Assembly (NCBI RefSeq): GCF_003337415.1
Contig: NZ_QPJT01000001.1
Location: forward strand, 202,418 to 266,417
Length of the DNA stretch: 64,000 nucleotides
Reading direction: 5' to 3'
From: Anaerobacterium chartisolvens
GTDB lineage: Bacteria > Bacillota > Clostridia > Acetivibrionales > DSM-27016
The notes beneath the pieces were generated by a model that was given only the letters and a program-made list of their open reading frames with translations, ran no database searches and had not been told where the DNA came from. Made by a program: the position numbers and the translations under genes. This document shows, piece by piece, positions 18,904 to 27,999 of this stretch; within the stretch, counting starts at the first letter, position 1, and each line of letters begins with the position of its first letter.

Positions 18904-19110
18904 CGTTTGGATTCAATTTCTGGAGTTGGAGAGCGGATTGCTGCACAGACTATAAGTAACACCCGGCTTTGATGCTGCTACATTCAAAGGAACCCCGTCC
19001 TTTTGCTCAAAAGCCTATGATGGATACAAAATGGAGAGAAATCACTGAATTGAAATTGCTGCTGAGTACGAAGTGCATCCAAAGCTAGCTCAAGCCGTTG
19101 GAAGGCAAAA
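18904..19110 (+). pseudogene. Decayed transposase fragments (IS110-like and IS3 OrfA-like)
   Basis: Two short coding scraps on the plus strand. At 18904-18969 the frame reads LDSISGVGERIAAQT, resembling the PGxG-xxxA helix-hairpin-helix of IS110 transposases. At 19049-19110 the frame reads IEIAAEYEVHPK, resembling the helix-turn-helix of IS3-type OrfA. Both are broken by stops and no terminal repeats were seen. They sit at the left edge of the AT-rich island. The family assignments rest on short motifs. Confidence 0.45.
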
Positions 19111-19114
19111 TTGC

Positions 19115-19984
19115 TTATTCCCACATTTCAGCTAATTCCTTATATTTGGGTTCTTCTTCAATAAAAGTTGAAACCAACCCGATGCTTTCCAAATATTCGC
19201 TGACCGCCATCATTCCAAACCTTTCAGTTGCATAGTGTGAGCCGCCCAATATATTAATCTTTAGCCTCTCCGCAAGTTTTCTGAATTTAAGATTATTAAC
19301 TCTCGAATACTCATTGCCTTCGCAAAAAGCAATACCTGTAACATATGTATCACAGCCCTGATTTGATGCATATCTCAGGTATTCTTCAGAATCTCCTCCT
19401 CCAGACACTATGGCTACAAGCTGACATCTATCATTAAAACGCAGAGCTTGAAGCTTTGACAATCCAAGTGAATTTTTTATCTTTGCGTATAAACAGTCAT
19501 AGCTTAAATCAATATCGCAGATACAGCCAAATGCATCATTTTCAACATACAGCTTGGCTTTTGTTTTCAATCCTAATACTTTAACCAGATTAATTGATGG
19601 AGAAAAATATTCGTGTCTATCTAATGCACTATGAATTACATAAACATTCAGCCCTGATTTAACACATTTTTTGTATGAGTGCTGTTGTAATGATTCAAAC
19701 TTTCCGGGGAATTCAAGCCAGTCAAGCGGGTGCTTAACAATAAGGAAATCCACGTCACTACTTATAGCTTTTTCTACAATATAATCATTCAAAAAGCATG
19801 CTGCAGCTACTTTTTTAACTGAACTTTTTCCTGACAGCATTAAGCCTTGATAAGTCTTAAAAAAACTGTTTGTACAGTAGTCTCTATAGTATAAATCAGT
19901 ACTAGGCATTATATTCGAAAAAACATCGGTTAATCCAACATCAAACTGATCGTTTAATGTATTTATCAAAATTTCGGTTTCCAT
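19115..19984 (-). CDS. Nif3/DUF34 family protein (dinuclear metal-binding)
   Basis: A 289-residue protein of the Nif3-like family (DUF34, YqfO/YbgI relatives). Recognisable blocks are IVKHPLDWLEF (usually HHPL), VIHSALDRH (HTxxD), IVSGGGDSE, TYVTG and the C-terminal GGSHYATERFG carrying the last His and Glu ligands. The first His of the HHP pair is replaced by Lys, so metal binding may be altered. The general function of the family is unsettled. The ATG follows GGAGG at 10 nt. It is the last gene of the pheS-pheT-radical SAM unit, which suggests a pathway-specific role. Confidence 0.75.
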   Translation of the reverse strand: METEILINTLNDQFDVGLTDVFSNIMPSTDLYYRDYCTNSFFKTYQGLMLSGKSSVKKVAAACFLNDYIVEKAISSDVDFLIVKHPLDWLEFPGKFESLQQHSYKKCVKSGLNVYVIHSALDRHEYFSPSINLVKVLGLKTKAKLYVENDAFGCICDIDLSYDCLYAKIKNSLGLSKLQALRFNDRCQLVAIVSGGGDSEEYLRYASNQGCDTYVTGIAFCEGNEYSRVNNLKFRKLAERLKINILGGSHYATERFGMMAVSEYLESIGLVSTFIEEEPKYKELAEMWE

Positions 19985-20034
19985 GAGTTGCAGTCCTCCA
20001 ATTTTATGATTATGAAGTGAAATTTAAACTTACA

Positions 20035-21348
20035 TTAATTTACAATAATATCCGAAAAGTCTCTATGATAGTATGTTAGAGGATGTTTAAACTCGTCATA
20101 GATGAATTCTAATAGATTATTTATTTCAGTATTTGTCATACTGGTAGTTTCAATATTTGAATATGTAGAGTTGAAAACTTGATTTATAAATTTTATTCCG
20201 TATTTCTCCATATTGTTATATATTTCTGTTCCTATCACAGGTGCTAGTGCCCAAAATCTACTTTTCATAGACTTTAACTGCCTACATATTGAAATGGTAT
20301 TTTTCACATCATCTACTGATTCTCCAGGTATTCCAACCATAAAGCTGCATCTAATCTCATAGAATCCCATATCTATTACTTTTTTAAGATTTTCCACAGC
20401 AAGGTCAGCCTTAAACTTTTTACCTATGATATCCAGACTTTTTTGATTAAAGGTTTCTATTCCAAATCTTAAGAGTTCACATCCGCTTTCCTTCATCCTG
20501 AATAGCAGGTCATCATTTACCGCATCTATTCTAGTTTCACATCCCCAAACAATGCCCAGATCCTTCAATCCAGAGAGTAAGCTATCAAGCCATTTATTAT
20601 TCGCGGTAAAGAAATCATCCCTAAAGTTGATATAATTGAATCCAAGACTTTTGATATATTCTATTTCCTTAATTACTGTTGAAGCCGGAATTAATTTCAG
20701 TTTTCTCTTCCAAATATTTGATGATGAACAAAAAATACAATTATAACTACAACCTCTGCTTGAAATATACGGCAGAAAGCCGATTTTATCTTTAACTTTT
20801 TTAAGATTGAAATATTCAAATCCTTTTGTCTGTAACGGTAAACAGCTTATATCCTCAATTCGGTCAAACTCTCCGGTTTTTAAAACATTATTGCTTTCAT
20901 CTCTATAAATCAGTCCGTTGACCTGATTATACGCATCGGAAAAGTTAATTGCCCTTAACAATTCAGGCAACGAATAATCTCCTTCTCCTTGTAAAACAAA
21001 ATCAATTTCAGTATTGTCTCTTAATAAATTTTCTCCTACTAAGGTTGCATGAGGACCGCCCACAACAATTTTAACCAAATCCTTTGTGCGCTTTATGGCT
21101 TTACACAAATTAATAGTTTCTTCTGAATAATAGGTGTAAATAGGTATACAAAAAATAGTATTATCACTATTTTCAATGGAATCTATTAAGTTTATGTCGT
21201 TTTCATCAAATTCCAAATCAAGCACACCAATTTTTTCTATAAAGTCCTTATTTTTTATACAGGAGATCAACTGACAAATATTAAGAGGCAATTCATATGA
21301 AAAACTCTCCAACCCTGATTTGGGATTAATAAAGTAGACTTTCAGCAT
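20035..21348 (-). CDS. Radical SAM protein with N-terminal cobalamin-binding-type domain
   Basis: A 437-residue class B-type radical SAM protein. An N-terminal Rossmann-like B12-binding-type domain (about 1-150, with VVGGPHATL) precedes the radical SAM core. Its cluster motif is CSYNCIFC (CxxxCxxC, about residue 200), followed by an (alpha/beta) core with INFRDDFF and LLRFGIET segments. The ATG follows GGGGGGAG. It differs from the three tandem radical SAM genes upstream and is probably co-transcribed with pheST. Members act as methylases, cyclases or C-C bond formers; the reaction is unknown. Confidence 0.85.
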   Translation of the reverse strand: MLKVYFINPKSGLESFSYELPLNICQLISCIKNKDFIEKIGVLDLEFDENDINLIDSIENSDNTIFCIPIYTYYSEETINLCKAIKRTKDLVKIVVGGPHATLVGENLLRDNTEIDFVLQGEGDYSLPELLRAINFSDAYNQVNGLIYRDESNNVLKTGEFDRIEDISCLPLQTKGFEYFNLKKVKDKIGFLPYISSRGCSYNCIFCSSSNIWKRKLKLIPASTVIKEIEYIKSLGFNYINFRDDFFTANNKWLDSLLSGLKDLGIVWGCETRIDAVNDDLLFRMKESGCELLRFGIETFNQKSLDIIGKKFKADLAVENLKKVIDMGFYEIRCSFMVGIPGESVDDVKNTISICRQLKSMKSRFWALAPVIGTEIYNNMEKYGIKFINQVFNSTYSNIETTSMTNTEINNLLEFIYDEFKHPLTYYHRDFSDIIVN

Positions 21349-21397
21349 AAAACTCCCCCCATAAGGTCTTATTCAGTATTTTGTATTTATTTCTCAT

Positions 21398-23467
21398 TTA
21401 AGCATCTTTAAGTGAAACATCCCACTTTGTTTTTAAAATATCTAAAAATTTATTTTCTATTTCCGTAACTTCTTCAGCCGATAATGTATTCTGAGTACTT
21501 AAGTACTTTAATTGAAGCAATATAGAATGTCTGCCTTGAGGTATACCTTTTCCATCATATAAATCCCTTACCACAACTTTTTGAATCAAATTACTTACTG
21601 ATTTAATTTCAGCAATTATATTGCTTACCAATAAGTTTTTGGATACAAGGAAATTATACTCTCTTGTTATAGCCTGATATTTAGAATCATACTTTATTGA
21701 TTTATTTTTCTTTTCAACATATTTCAAATTAATTTCTATATACATTACATCATTTTGAATTAACTTGCCATTTGGAACCTTATTAATCAATTCGGGATCT
21801 ATTTGGCCATAAAATCCTATATTTCTCCCATTCACCTTTATGTCTACACCCGTATCCTCCTTGAAAAAAGGCATAGAATTTTTGCCCTCTTCATAACTCA
21901 TGCCAAACTCATCAAATATAATATTTAAGTAATTTGATATATCATAAAAAGAATATTTAACATCATTCAATATGCCCCAGCCTTTTTCTATTCTCACTCC
22001 GGTAAAAATAATGCCTATTACATCCTCTTCCTTAAATCCTGTATCGGCACTGTCGTCTCTGAAATAAGTCCTGCCTATTTCATATAAGGCAAGATTTCTA
22101 TTATCTTTAGTGATATTGTAAGTTATATTTCCTAACAAGGAATAAATCAAGGTCGGTCTCATCAATGCATAATATTGGGATATAGGATTTTTTAATATAA
22201 TATCGGAATATAACTGACTATCCTCGCTTATGTTTAAGATTTCCATACTATTAGCAGGAATAAATGAATAATTAATCATTTCATAAAACCCTATTCCGGA
22301 CATTATATCCCTTATCTTATCCATGTTTTCCCACATGCTGTTTTTTACATAGGTTGCTTTTATCACTGGCATGGTAGGCTCAATATTGTGATATCCATAA
22401 ATTCTTGCAACCTCCTCAATTAGATCTATTTCTCTTAACAAATCCAACCTGTAACTGGGGATTTCCACTTTTATAGTTTCATCGTCATAAATTTCACATT
22501 TAAAATAATACTTATTCAAGCAAGCTATAATTTCTTCTAATGATAAATTTGTTCCTAATATATCATTAGTTTTTGTCTTTCTTAATTTTAATATATTTTT
22601 TTTGTATTCAGAATGTTGATCAAAATAAACCTCATCAACTACCCCTCCACAGATTTCGACTATCATGTCGGCACAGATCATCATCGCATATAGCGAACCA
22701 GACACATCAATGCCTCTTTCAAATCTAAAAGACGACGGCGTTGATATTTTTAAAGCCCTTGATGCCAAGCGAACATCAACCTCATTGAAATTGGCACTCT
22801 CAAGCAAGATGTCATAACTGTCTTCCGTTATTGCCGAATCTATGCCACCAATGATACCTGCTATTGAAAGGATTTTCTCATTATCAACAATAACAATAGG
22901 GCCTTCTGGTATTTCAGTTTCCGACCCGTCCAACGTCATCAGCTTCTGCCGCTTCTTGTTCTTCATTACCCTTATGGTATTGCCTGATATTTTATTAACA
23001 TCATATGCATGCATAGGCTGACCCAGTTCAAGCATTACATAGTTTACTATATCTATAACCGGATTTATTGTGTTAATAGACAGTGCCTCCAGTGATTTTT
23101 TAATATAATCAGGAGTCTCGGTTTTTATTTTTATACCACGAATTATTAATGAAGAAAATCTTTTACATATATCGCTATTTTCTATATCAATCTTAAATTT
23201 TGTATTATCGTTTTTCAAACTAAGTTTAGGCTCTATCTTCAGCGGTGGCAATTCACCATTAAAGGCAGTTATTTCTCTTAATATTCCAGTATGATACAGT
23301 GCGTCCGGCCTGTTGGCTTTAACTTCTATCGTAACAACTTTGTCTTCTTCAAAATCAGTTACCTTTTTTACCTCTAGCCCTTGCAAGTTCAATATATTAA
23401 TGACTTTATCTAAATCTAAGTTTTTACCATTTAATCTTCGCAGCCAATTGAACGAGAACGTAAACAT
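21398..23467 (-). CDS. pheT: Phenylalanyl-tRNA synthetase beta subunit lacking the tRNA-binding (EMAP-II) domain
   Basis: A 689-residue PheT homologue; ordinary bacterial PheT is about 790-810. The first ~38 residues are the normal start (SFNWLRRL, LQGLEVKKV), but the sequence then jumps to VKANRPDALYHTGILRE, so the OB-fold tRNA-binding domain B2 (about 110 residues) is absent. The B3/B4 editing region, B5, the catalytic-like core and the C-terminal FDX-ACB domain are all present. The ATG follows GAGGGGGAG, 27 nt after pheS. It may be a working compact PheRS, a resistance copy or a repurposed enzyme. It is AT-rich like its neighbours. Confidence 0.9.
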   Translation of the reverse strand: MFTFSFNWLRRLNGKNLDLDKVINILNLQGLEVKKVTDFEEDKVVTIEVKANRPDALYHTGILREITAFNGELPPLKIEPKLSLKNDNTKFKIDIENSDICKRFSSLIIRGIKIKTETPDYIKKSLEALSINTINPVIDIVNYVMLELGQPMHAYDVNKISGNTIRVMKNKKRQKLMTLDGSETEIPEGPIVIVDNEKILSIAGIIGGIDSAITEDSYDILLESANFNEVDVRLASRALKISTPSSFRFERGIDVSGSLYAMMICADMIVEICGGVVDEVYFDQHSEYKKNILKLRKTKTNDILGTNLSLEEIIACLNKYYFKCEIYDDETIKVEIPSYRLDLLREIDLIEEVARIYGYHNIEPTMPVIKATYVKNSMWENMDKIRDIMSGIGFYEMINYSFIPANSMEILNISEDSQLYSDIILKNPISQYYALMRPTLIYSLLGNITYNITKDNRNLALYEIGRTYFRDDSADTGFKEEDVIGIIFTGVRIEKGWGILNDVKYSFYDISNYLNIIFDEFGMSYEEGKNSMPFFKEDTGVDIKVNGRNIGFYGQIDPELINKVPNGKLIQNDVMYIEINLKYVEKKNKSIKYDSKYQAITREYNFLVSKNLLVSNIIAEIKSVSNLIQKVVVRDLYDGKGIPQGRHSILLQLKYLSTQNTLSAEEVTEIENKFLDILKTKWDVSLKDA

Positions 23468-23494
23468 GACTTCTCCCCCTCTTCATTTATATTG

Positions 23495-24511
23495 TTATAA
23501 TTGCTCCCATAAAGAAATATCATTTTCATATAATTTTCTTATTTCAGACAGCCCATAATATATAAGAGCCAACCTATTCAGACCCAATCCAAATGCTAAT
23601 CCAGAGTACTTTTCGCTGTCGTAGCCTACCCCTTCAAGGACATTTGGATGAACCATACCCGCTCCCAGCATGGTAATCCAACCTGAGTAGTTGCATGTTC
23701 TGCATCCTTTAGAACCGCACATAATGCAAGACATGTCTATTGCCGCACTCGGCTCTGTGTAAGGATAATATGAAGGGCGAAACCTCAATTGAGTAGAATC
23801 TCCAAAAACAGTCTTTATAAACTGTGTCAACAGTCCTTTTAAATCTGAAAAAGATATTTTTTCTCCTACCACCAATCCTTCTATCTGGTAGAACATTGGC
23901 GTATGCTGGGGATCAATATCATCAACTCTATATACAGTTCCAGGCGATACTATTTTAAATGGTGGCTTTATCTTCTCCATGGTTCTTATTTGTACGGAAG
24001 AAGTATGAGATCTCAACAGTATTCCGGGATCGTGTATATAAAATGTATCCTGCATATCACGTGCCGGATGATGGGCAGGCATGTTAAGCTTCTCAAAATT
24101 ATTTCTATCCAGCTCTATCTCAGGTCCCTGAACAATGGCAAAACCCATGTTTGTAAAAACCTTCTCTATTTCTCTGCCCAACTTTATTAATGGATGTATC
24201 TTCCCAAACTTAATATTCCTTTTTAAAATAGTATAGTCATATGAATCTTTTTCCTTCTTTGATGTTTCTACATTTTCTTTTATTTCATTTATTCCATCTT
24301 CAATAAACTTCTTTAATTCATTTATTTGTCTTCCATAATCCTTTTTAATTTTTGAATCTGTAACTAACTTTAACAGATCATATAGATTTTTCATCTCCGT
24401 CTTGAGGTACTTTTTCTGAAGTTTTAAAATATCGTCGTTAGATAGGCCCTCCTTATTCTCTTCCAAATAATTGCCTTCAATTTCTTTAATCTTCTCTGAA
24501 ATTTCAGCCAC
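23495..24511 (-). CDS. pheS: Phenylalanyl-tRNA synthetase alpha subunit, variant amino-acid pocket
   Basis: A full-length PheS (about 338 residues): N-terminal coiled coil (about 1-95) and class II core with motif 2 VYRVDDIDPQHTPMF and motif 3 GLGLNRL. The pocket differs from ordinary PheS: FPF is YPY (23759-23767), the FAFG stretch is LAFG, FHQIEG is FYQIEG, and the Glu before the motif 3 Arg is Asn. The aminoacyl-binding Gln and Glu of QIEG are kept. The GTG at 24511 is 8 nt after GGAGG and is preferred; the ATG at 24517 is too close. No T-box leader is seen. Confidence 0.88.
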   Translation of the reverse strand: MAEISEKIKEIEGNYLEENKEGLSNDDILKLQKKYLKTEMKNLYDLLKLVTDSKIKKDYGRQINELKKFIEDGINEIKENVETSKKEKDSYDYTILKRNIKFGKIHPLIKLGREIEKVFTNMGFAIVQGPEIELDRNNFEKLNMPAHHPARDMQDTFYIHDPGILLRSHTSSVQIRTMEKIKPPFKIVSPGTVYRVDDIDPQHTPMFYQIEGLVVGEKISFSDLKGLLTQFIKTVFGDSTQLRFRPSYYPYTEPSAAIDMSCIMCGSKGCRTCNYSGWITMLGAGMVHPNVLEGVGYDSEKYSGLAFGLGLNRLALIYYGLSEIRKLYENDISLWEQL

Positions 24512-24517
24512 AATCAT

Positions 24518-24883
24518 TACCTCCTAATAAATCAAAGCTATGATAACCATTAAATATAACCTGTGCATTTATAACCAAAATAATAGACATAATTGCAAAG
24601 AAATAGATATAGACCAATATTTATCTTTATTATATCCACTTTTTATATCTTATCCCCATTAAATATACTTAAACCAAGTTGACATTACTCTTAATGAATC
24701 ATATATATTTTCTTGATTTTATACCCATTTATTCCTTTTATAAAAAATATAACATTATACTTCCAAGTTGTCAAAACAATTTTCTTTGCCTACATACAGT
24801 CAAATCGATCTGCAACAGGATATTAATTAAAAATTATTATCAATAATTGCTTATTAATTCTTAGAATTAATGATAAGGTCAAT
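24518..24883. other. AT-rich leader/intergenic region before pheS
   Basis: About 365 bp without a gene. It holds the minus-strand promoter at 24746-24774 and a roughly 220-nt pheS leader. The conserved T-box sequence (GGTGGNACCGCG) expected before many Firmicute pheS genes is not present on either strand by eye. Confidence 0.55.
24746..24774 (-). promoter_or_regulatory. Promoter for pheS-pheT-radical SAM-nif3-like unit
   Basis: Minus strand: TTGACA (24774-24769), 17-nt spacer, TATATT (24751-24746). It splits the island into two transcription units on the same strand, though read-through from the upstream genes is possible. Confidence 0.6.
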
Positions 24884-26446
24884 TTACTTTGAGTACAGGT
24901 ATTCATCTAAAAATTTCTGCTTAAAGTCTCCATCAATTTTTTCTCTCTCATCCTTTGAAATCCTGGCCTCCAGTAATACAGATACCTGCTCCTGCTTATT
25001 CATAAGCAATTTCTCTATTACTCTGGTATAATACCCGGCTTCCTCATATGAAAAATATTTGGAAGGATTAACGGGATAGAAGTGTAAGCTGTCCCATAAG
25101 CTATTCTTGATAATGGTAGATCCATATTTCTCGTTATAGAAATTGAAATTATTCCAGAGTTTTGTTCCCGGAAAGTCAAACAAAGGTGAATAATGCGCCG
25201 AATCTATGTAGTCTATCCACTTTGTGATAAATTTCAGGGTACTCTTAACCGTTTCGGGAGTTTCTCCGGCATAGAACATTAAATGCAAATGTAAAATCGC
25301 ATTGTTATATTTTTTTACATGAGATATAAATTTTTCGGTTTTTTCAATATAATATTCGGGCTTTTTTGTTTTGCCCATTAGTCCTAAAATTTCAGGACTA
25401 GCTGTCTCCATTCCAATTCCAAAAAGATTACATCCAGATTCATACATCAAGTCAATATACTCTTCCCAATTAGCATCTACTCTGCTTTCAGAGAACCATT
25501 TAATAGAATTAAAGTTTTTCTTTATCCCTTCACAAATATTAATTGTGTTTTTTACATCAACCCCAAATATTGAAGCAAGCAATGGATATTCTCTATCCTT
25601 GCCATAAATACCAATTGCATATTTTAATTCTTCAATAAATCTCTCGCTCTCCTTTTTCCTGTACTTTTTCCCATTTATGGAGTAGTTTGTGCAATATTCG
25701 CAAGATCCATAACAACCTCGGCTTTCCTCTACATATGGAGGATATGTTAGGAAATTGGGATATAAATCATATTTCACAAACGGCATATCGTTTATGTCAA
25801 TAACTTCTGATCTCTGAGTATTCTCAATTATATCGTCATATACAACGTCCTCACAAAAACTATTATTTTTAAATACCTTAGTTTTAAAAGGAGCTATGTA
25901 TTCACTATTAATATGTCCTCCCTCTTTCTCCAACATCGAGCATCTAAAAACAATACCACTTATTTCACTGATTGATCTCTTTCCATCCTGATACTCAAGC
26001 AATTCCATAATTGGTATTTCACCCTCATATCTGACAACTACATCAATCTCTTTGCACTCATCTAAAACTACGCCCCCCATTAGCCCTATGTGATGCCCTC
26101 CAACTTCAATCAAGACATCGGGATATACCTGTTTTGCCAATTTAGCTATTTTAAGGACAGCCCTGTACGCCAGTCCAAATGTTCCGCTTATTCCAATTAT
26201 TCTTGGTTTTCCTGATTGTAAAGTTTTCTTTAGTTGTTTTTCGATATCATTTATAGAGAGAATATGATCTATGCGAACACTGTATCCCTTCCAATCTAAA
26301 TATGTACCGATAGACAATAAGCCAGGGTTAAATACCTTGTAAGTAAGACCGGAAGGCATAAATAAATTCCCAAACTGTGCTGTTTTGTCCTCTATATACT
26401 CTAGAGGGGGATCAATCAGTAAAATATCATAATCATACTTTTTCAT
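24884..26446 (-). CDS. Cobalamin-type radical SAM protein, tandem paralogue 1
   Basis: A 520-residue radical SAM protein. The N-terminal half is a B12-binding-type domain (PP-loop-like DPPLEY, FNPGLLSIGTYLDWKGY, then VGGHHIGLMGG). The cluster motif is GCYGSCEYC (about residue 235). The C-terminus has a distinctive HFYPVNPSKYFSYEEAGYY segment shared by all three tandem paralogues. The second ATG (26446) is 9 nt after GGAG, and it matches the paralogues' start (KYDYD). Substrate unknown; methylation or radical rearrangement is possible. It is the 3'-most of three tandem copies. Confidence 0.85.
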   Translation of the reverse strand: MKKYDYDILLIDPPLEYIEDKTAQFGNLFMPSGLTYKVFNPGLLSIGTYLDWKGYSVRIDHILSINDIEKQLKKTLQSGKPRIIGISGTFGLAYRAVLKIAKLAKQVYPDVLIEVGGHHIGLMGGVVLDECKEIDVVVRYEGEIPIMELLEYQDGKRSISEISGIVFRCSMLEKEGGHINSEYIAPFKTKVFKNNSFCEDVVYDDIIENTQRSEVIDINDMPFVKYDLYPNFLTYPPYVEESRGCYGSCEYCTNYSINGKKYRKKESERFIEELKYAIGIYGKDREYPLLASIFGVDVKNTINICEGIKKNFNSIKWFSESRVDANWEEYIDLMYESGCNLFGIGMETASPEILGLMGKTKKPEYYIEKTEKFISHVKKYNNAILHLHLMFYAGETPETVKSTLKFITKWIDYIDSAHYSPLFDFPGTKLWNNFNFYNEKYGSTIIKNSLWDSLHFYPVNPSKYFSYEEAGYYTRVIEKLLMNKQEQVSVLLEARISKDEREKIDGDFKQKFLDEYLYSK

Positions 26447-26525
26447 AACCATTCACTCCATTCATTAACATATCTCATAAATAAAATATTATTAATTGTT
26501 TTTTAGTCAAACACCTCAAAAGAAG

Positions 26526-27977
26526 TCATTTTGCAAACATTTTTTCAATTACATGAGCAAAATGTCCTGCCTCCTCATAAGAAAAATATTTCGAAGGGTT
26601 TATAGGGTAAAAATGGAAGCTGTCCCATGTATCATTTTTGATTATAGTAGATCCATATTTTTCATTAAATTCATTAAACCTATCCCAGAGTCTGGTACCG
26701 GGAAATGCAATGAGAGGGAAAAAGTCAACCGCACCAATATCCTCCATATGTCTTGTGAGAAATCGCAAATCATCCTTTAACGTTTCAGGTGTTTCTCCAG
26801 CATAAAACATAAAATTTAAAGAAATTTGCGCATCCTTAAATCGCTTTATATTAAATATTAAGCTTTCCGCCTTTTGCAGATAATAATCCGGATTTTTTGT
26901 TTTGTTCATTTGCCGGAGTGTCTCCTTACTTGCTGACTCCAATCCCACTTCATACTGTCTGCATCCAGATTCATACATTAAGTCTATATACTCTTCCCAG
27001 TGAACATCAACTCTCGTTTCCGATACCCAATTAATCTCTCCATAGTCCCTTTTTATTCCTTCACAAATTTCAATGGTATTTTTAATATCCACTCCAAAAA
27101 TGGCTGCCAGAAAAGGATAATGTCTATCTTTTCCATAGATATCAGTCACATATTTCAATTCCTCAAGGAATCTTTTACTCTCCTTTTTTCTATATTTTCT
27201 TCCATTTATAGAGCAATTAGTGCAATATTCACACTCACCGTAACAACCTCTGCTCTCTTCAACATATGGAGAATATTCCATATAATTAGGATAAAGGTCA
27301 AACTTCATAAATGGCATTTCATTTATATCTGCGGGTTTCGATCTATTTGTATTTACTAAAATATCTTCATACGTAATATCTATACAATTAGCGCTACTTA
27401 CAAAATGCTTTGCGGTAAAAGGAATAATATTTTTTCCTGCCATCTTTTCATTTTCTTTTTCTAATAGCGAATACCTAAACACTATTCCATCTATATCAGT
27501 AATAGCTCTTTTTCCGTCAATATATTCAAAAATCTCCATTAATGGATACTCGCCTTCATATCTGATTACAATATCTATATACTTACTTTCTTTCAGAACG
27601 GTTCCTCCAAGCAGTCCCATATGATGTCCTCCTACTATTACATAAACATTGGGATATTTCATTTTAACAAGACTGGCTATGTAAATAACCGCTCTATAAG
27701 ACAAACCATAAATCCCACTTATTGCCACTACTCTAGGGCAACCCCAATTCAATGAATCTTTTAATTCTTTTTCCAATTGTTTGGTACGCGATATATCACA
27801 AACTTTAACAGTATAACCTTTCCAATCCAAAAAGGTTCCCATAGATAAAATCCCGGGATTGAAAAATTTTACAGGCAGATATGAAAAATCTGTAAGCACT
27901 CCAAACTGTGCTGTTTTGTCCGAAACAATTTCCAGCGGAGGATTGATAAATAGAACATCATAATCATACACTTTCAT
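26526..27977 (-). CDS. Cobalamin-type radical SAM protein, tandem paralogue 2
   Basis: A 483-residue paralogue of its two neighbours, with the same start (VYDYDVLFINPPLE), VGGHHMGLLGG in the B12-type domain, cluster motif GCYGECEYC and the HFYPINPSKYFSYEEAG segment. It ends about 35 residues sooner than the other two, lacking the C-terminal tail (SKD...FLYSK-like). The ATG follows AGAGGTTACTTT. Spacing to the upstream paralogue is 22 nt. The divergence between copies suggests different but related substrates or sequential steps rather than gene dosage. Confidence 0.85.
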   Translation of the reverse strand: MKVYDYDVLFINPPLEIVSDKTAQFGVLTDFSYLPVKFFNPGILSMGTFLDWKGYTVKVCDISRTKQLEKELKDSLNWGCPRVVAISGIYGLSYRAVIYIASLVKMKYPNVYVIVGGHHMGLLGGTVLKESKYIDIVIRYEGEYPLMEIFEYIDGKRAITDIDGIVFRYSLLEKENEKMAGKNIIPFTAKHFVSSANCIDITYEDILVNTNRSKPADINEMPFMKFDLYPNYMEYSPYVEESRGCYGECEYCTNCSINGRKYRKKESKRFLEELKYVTDIYGKDRHYPFLAAIFGVDIKNTIEICEGIKRDYGEINWVSETRVDVHWEEYIDLMYESGCRQYEVGLESASKETLRQMNKTKNPDYYLQKAESLIFNIKRFKDAQISLNFMFYAGETPETLKDDLRFLTRHMEDIGAVDFFPLIAFPGTRLWDRFNEFNEKYGSTIIKNDTWDSFHFYPINPSKYFSYEEAGHFAHVIEKMFAK

Positions 27978-27999
27978 AAAGTAACCTCTTTCAACATTA

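Noticed and set aside
24518..24883. T-box riboswitch before pheS
   Set aside because: The conserved T-box sequence and specifier hairpin were not found.
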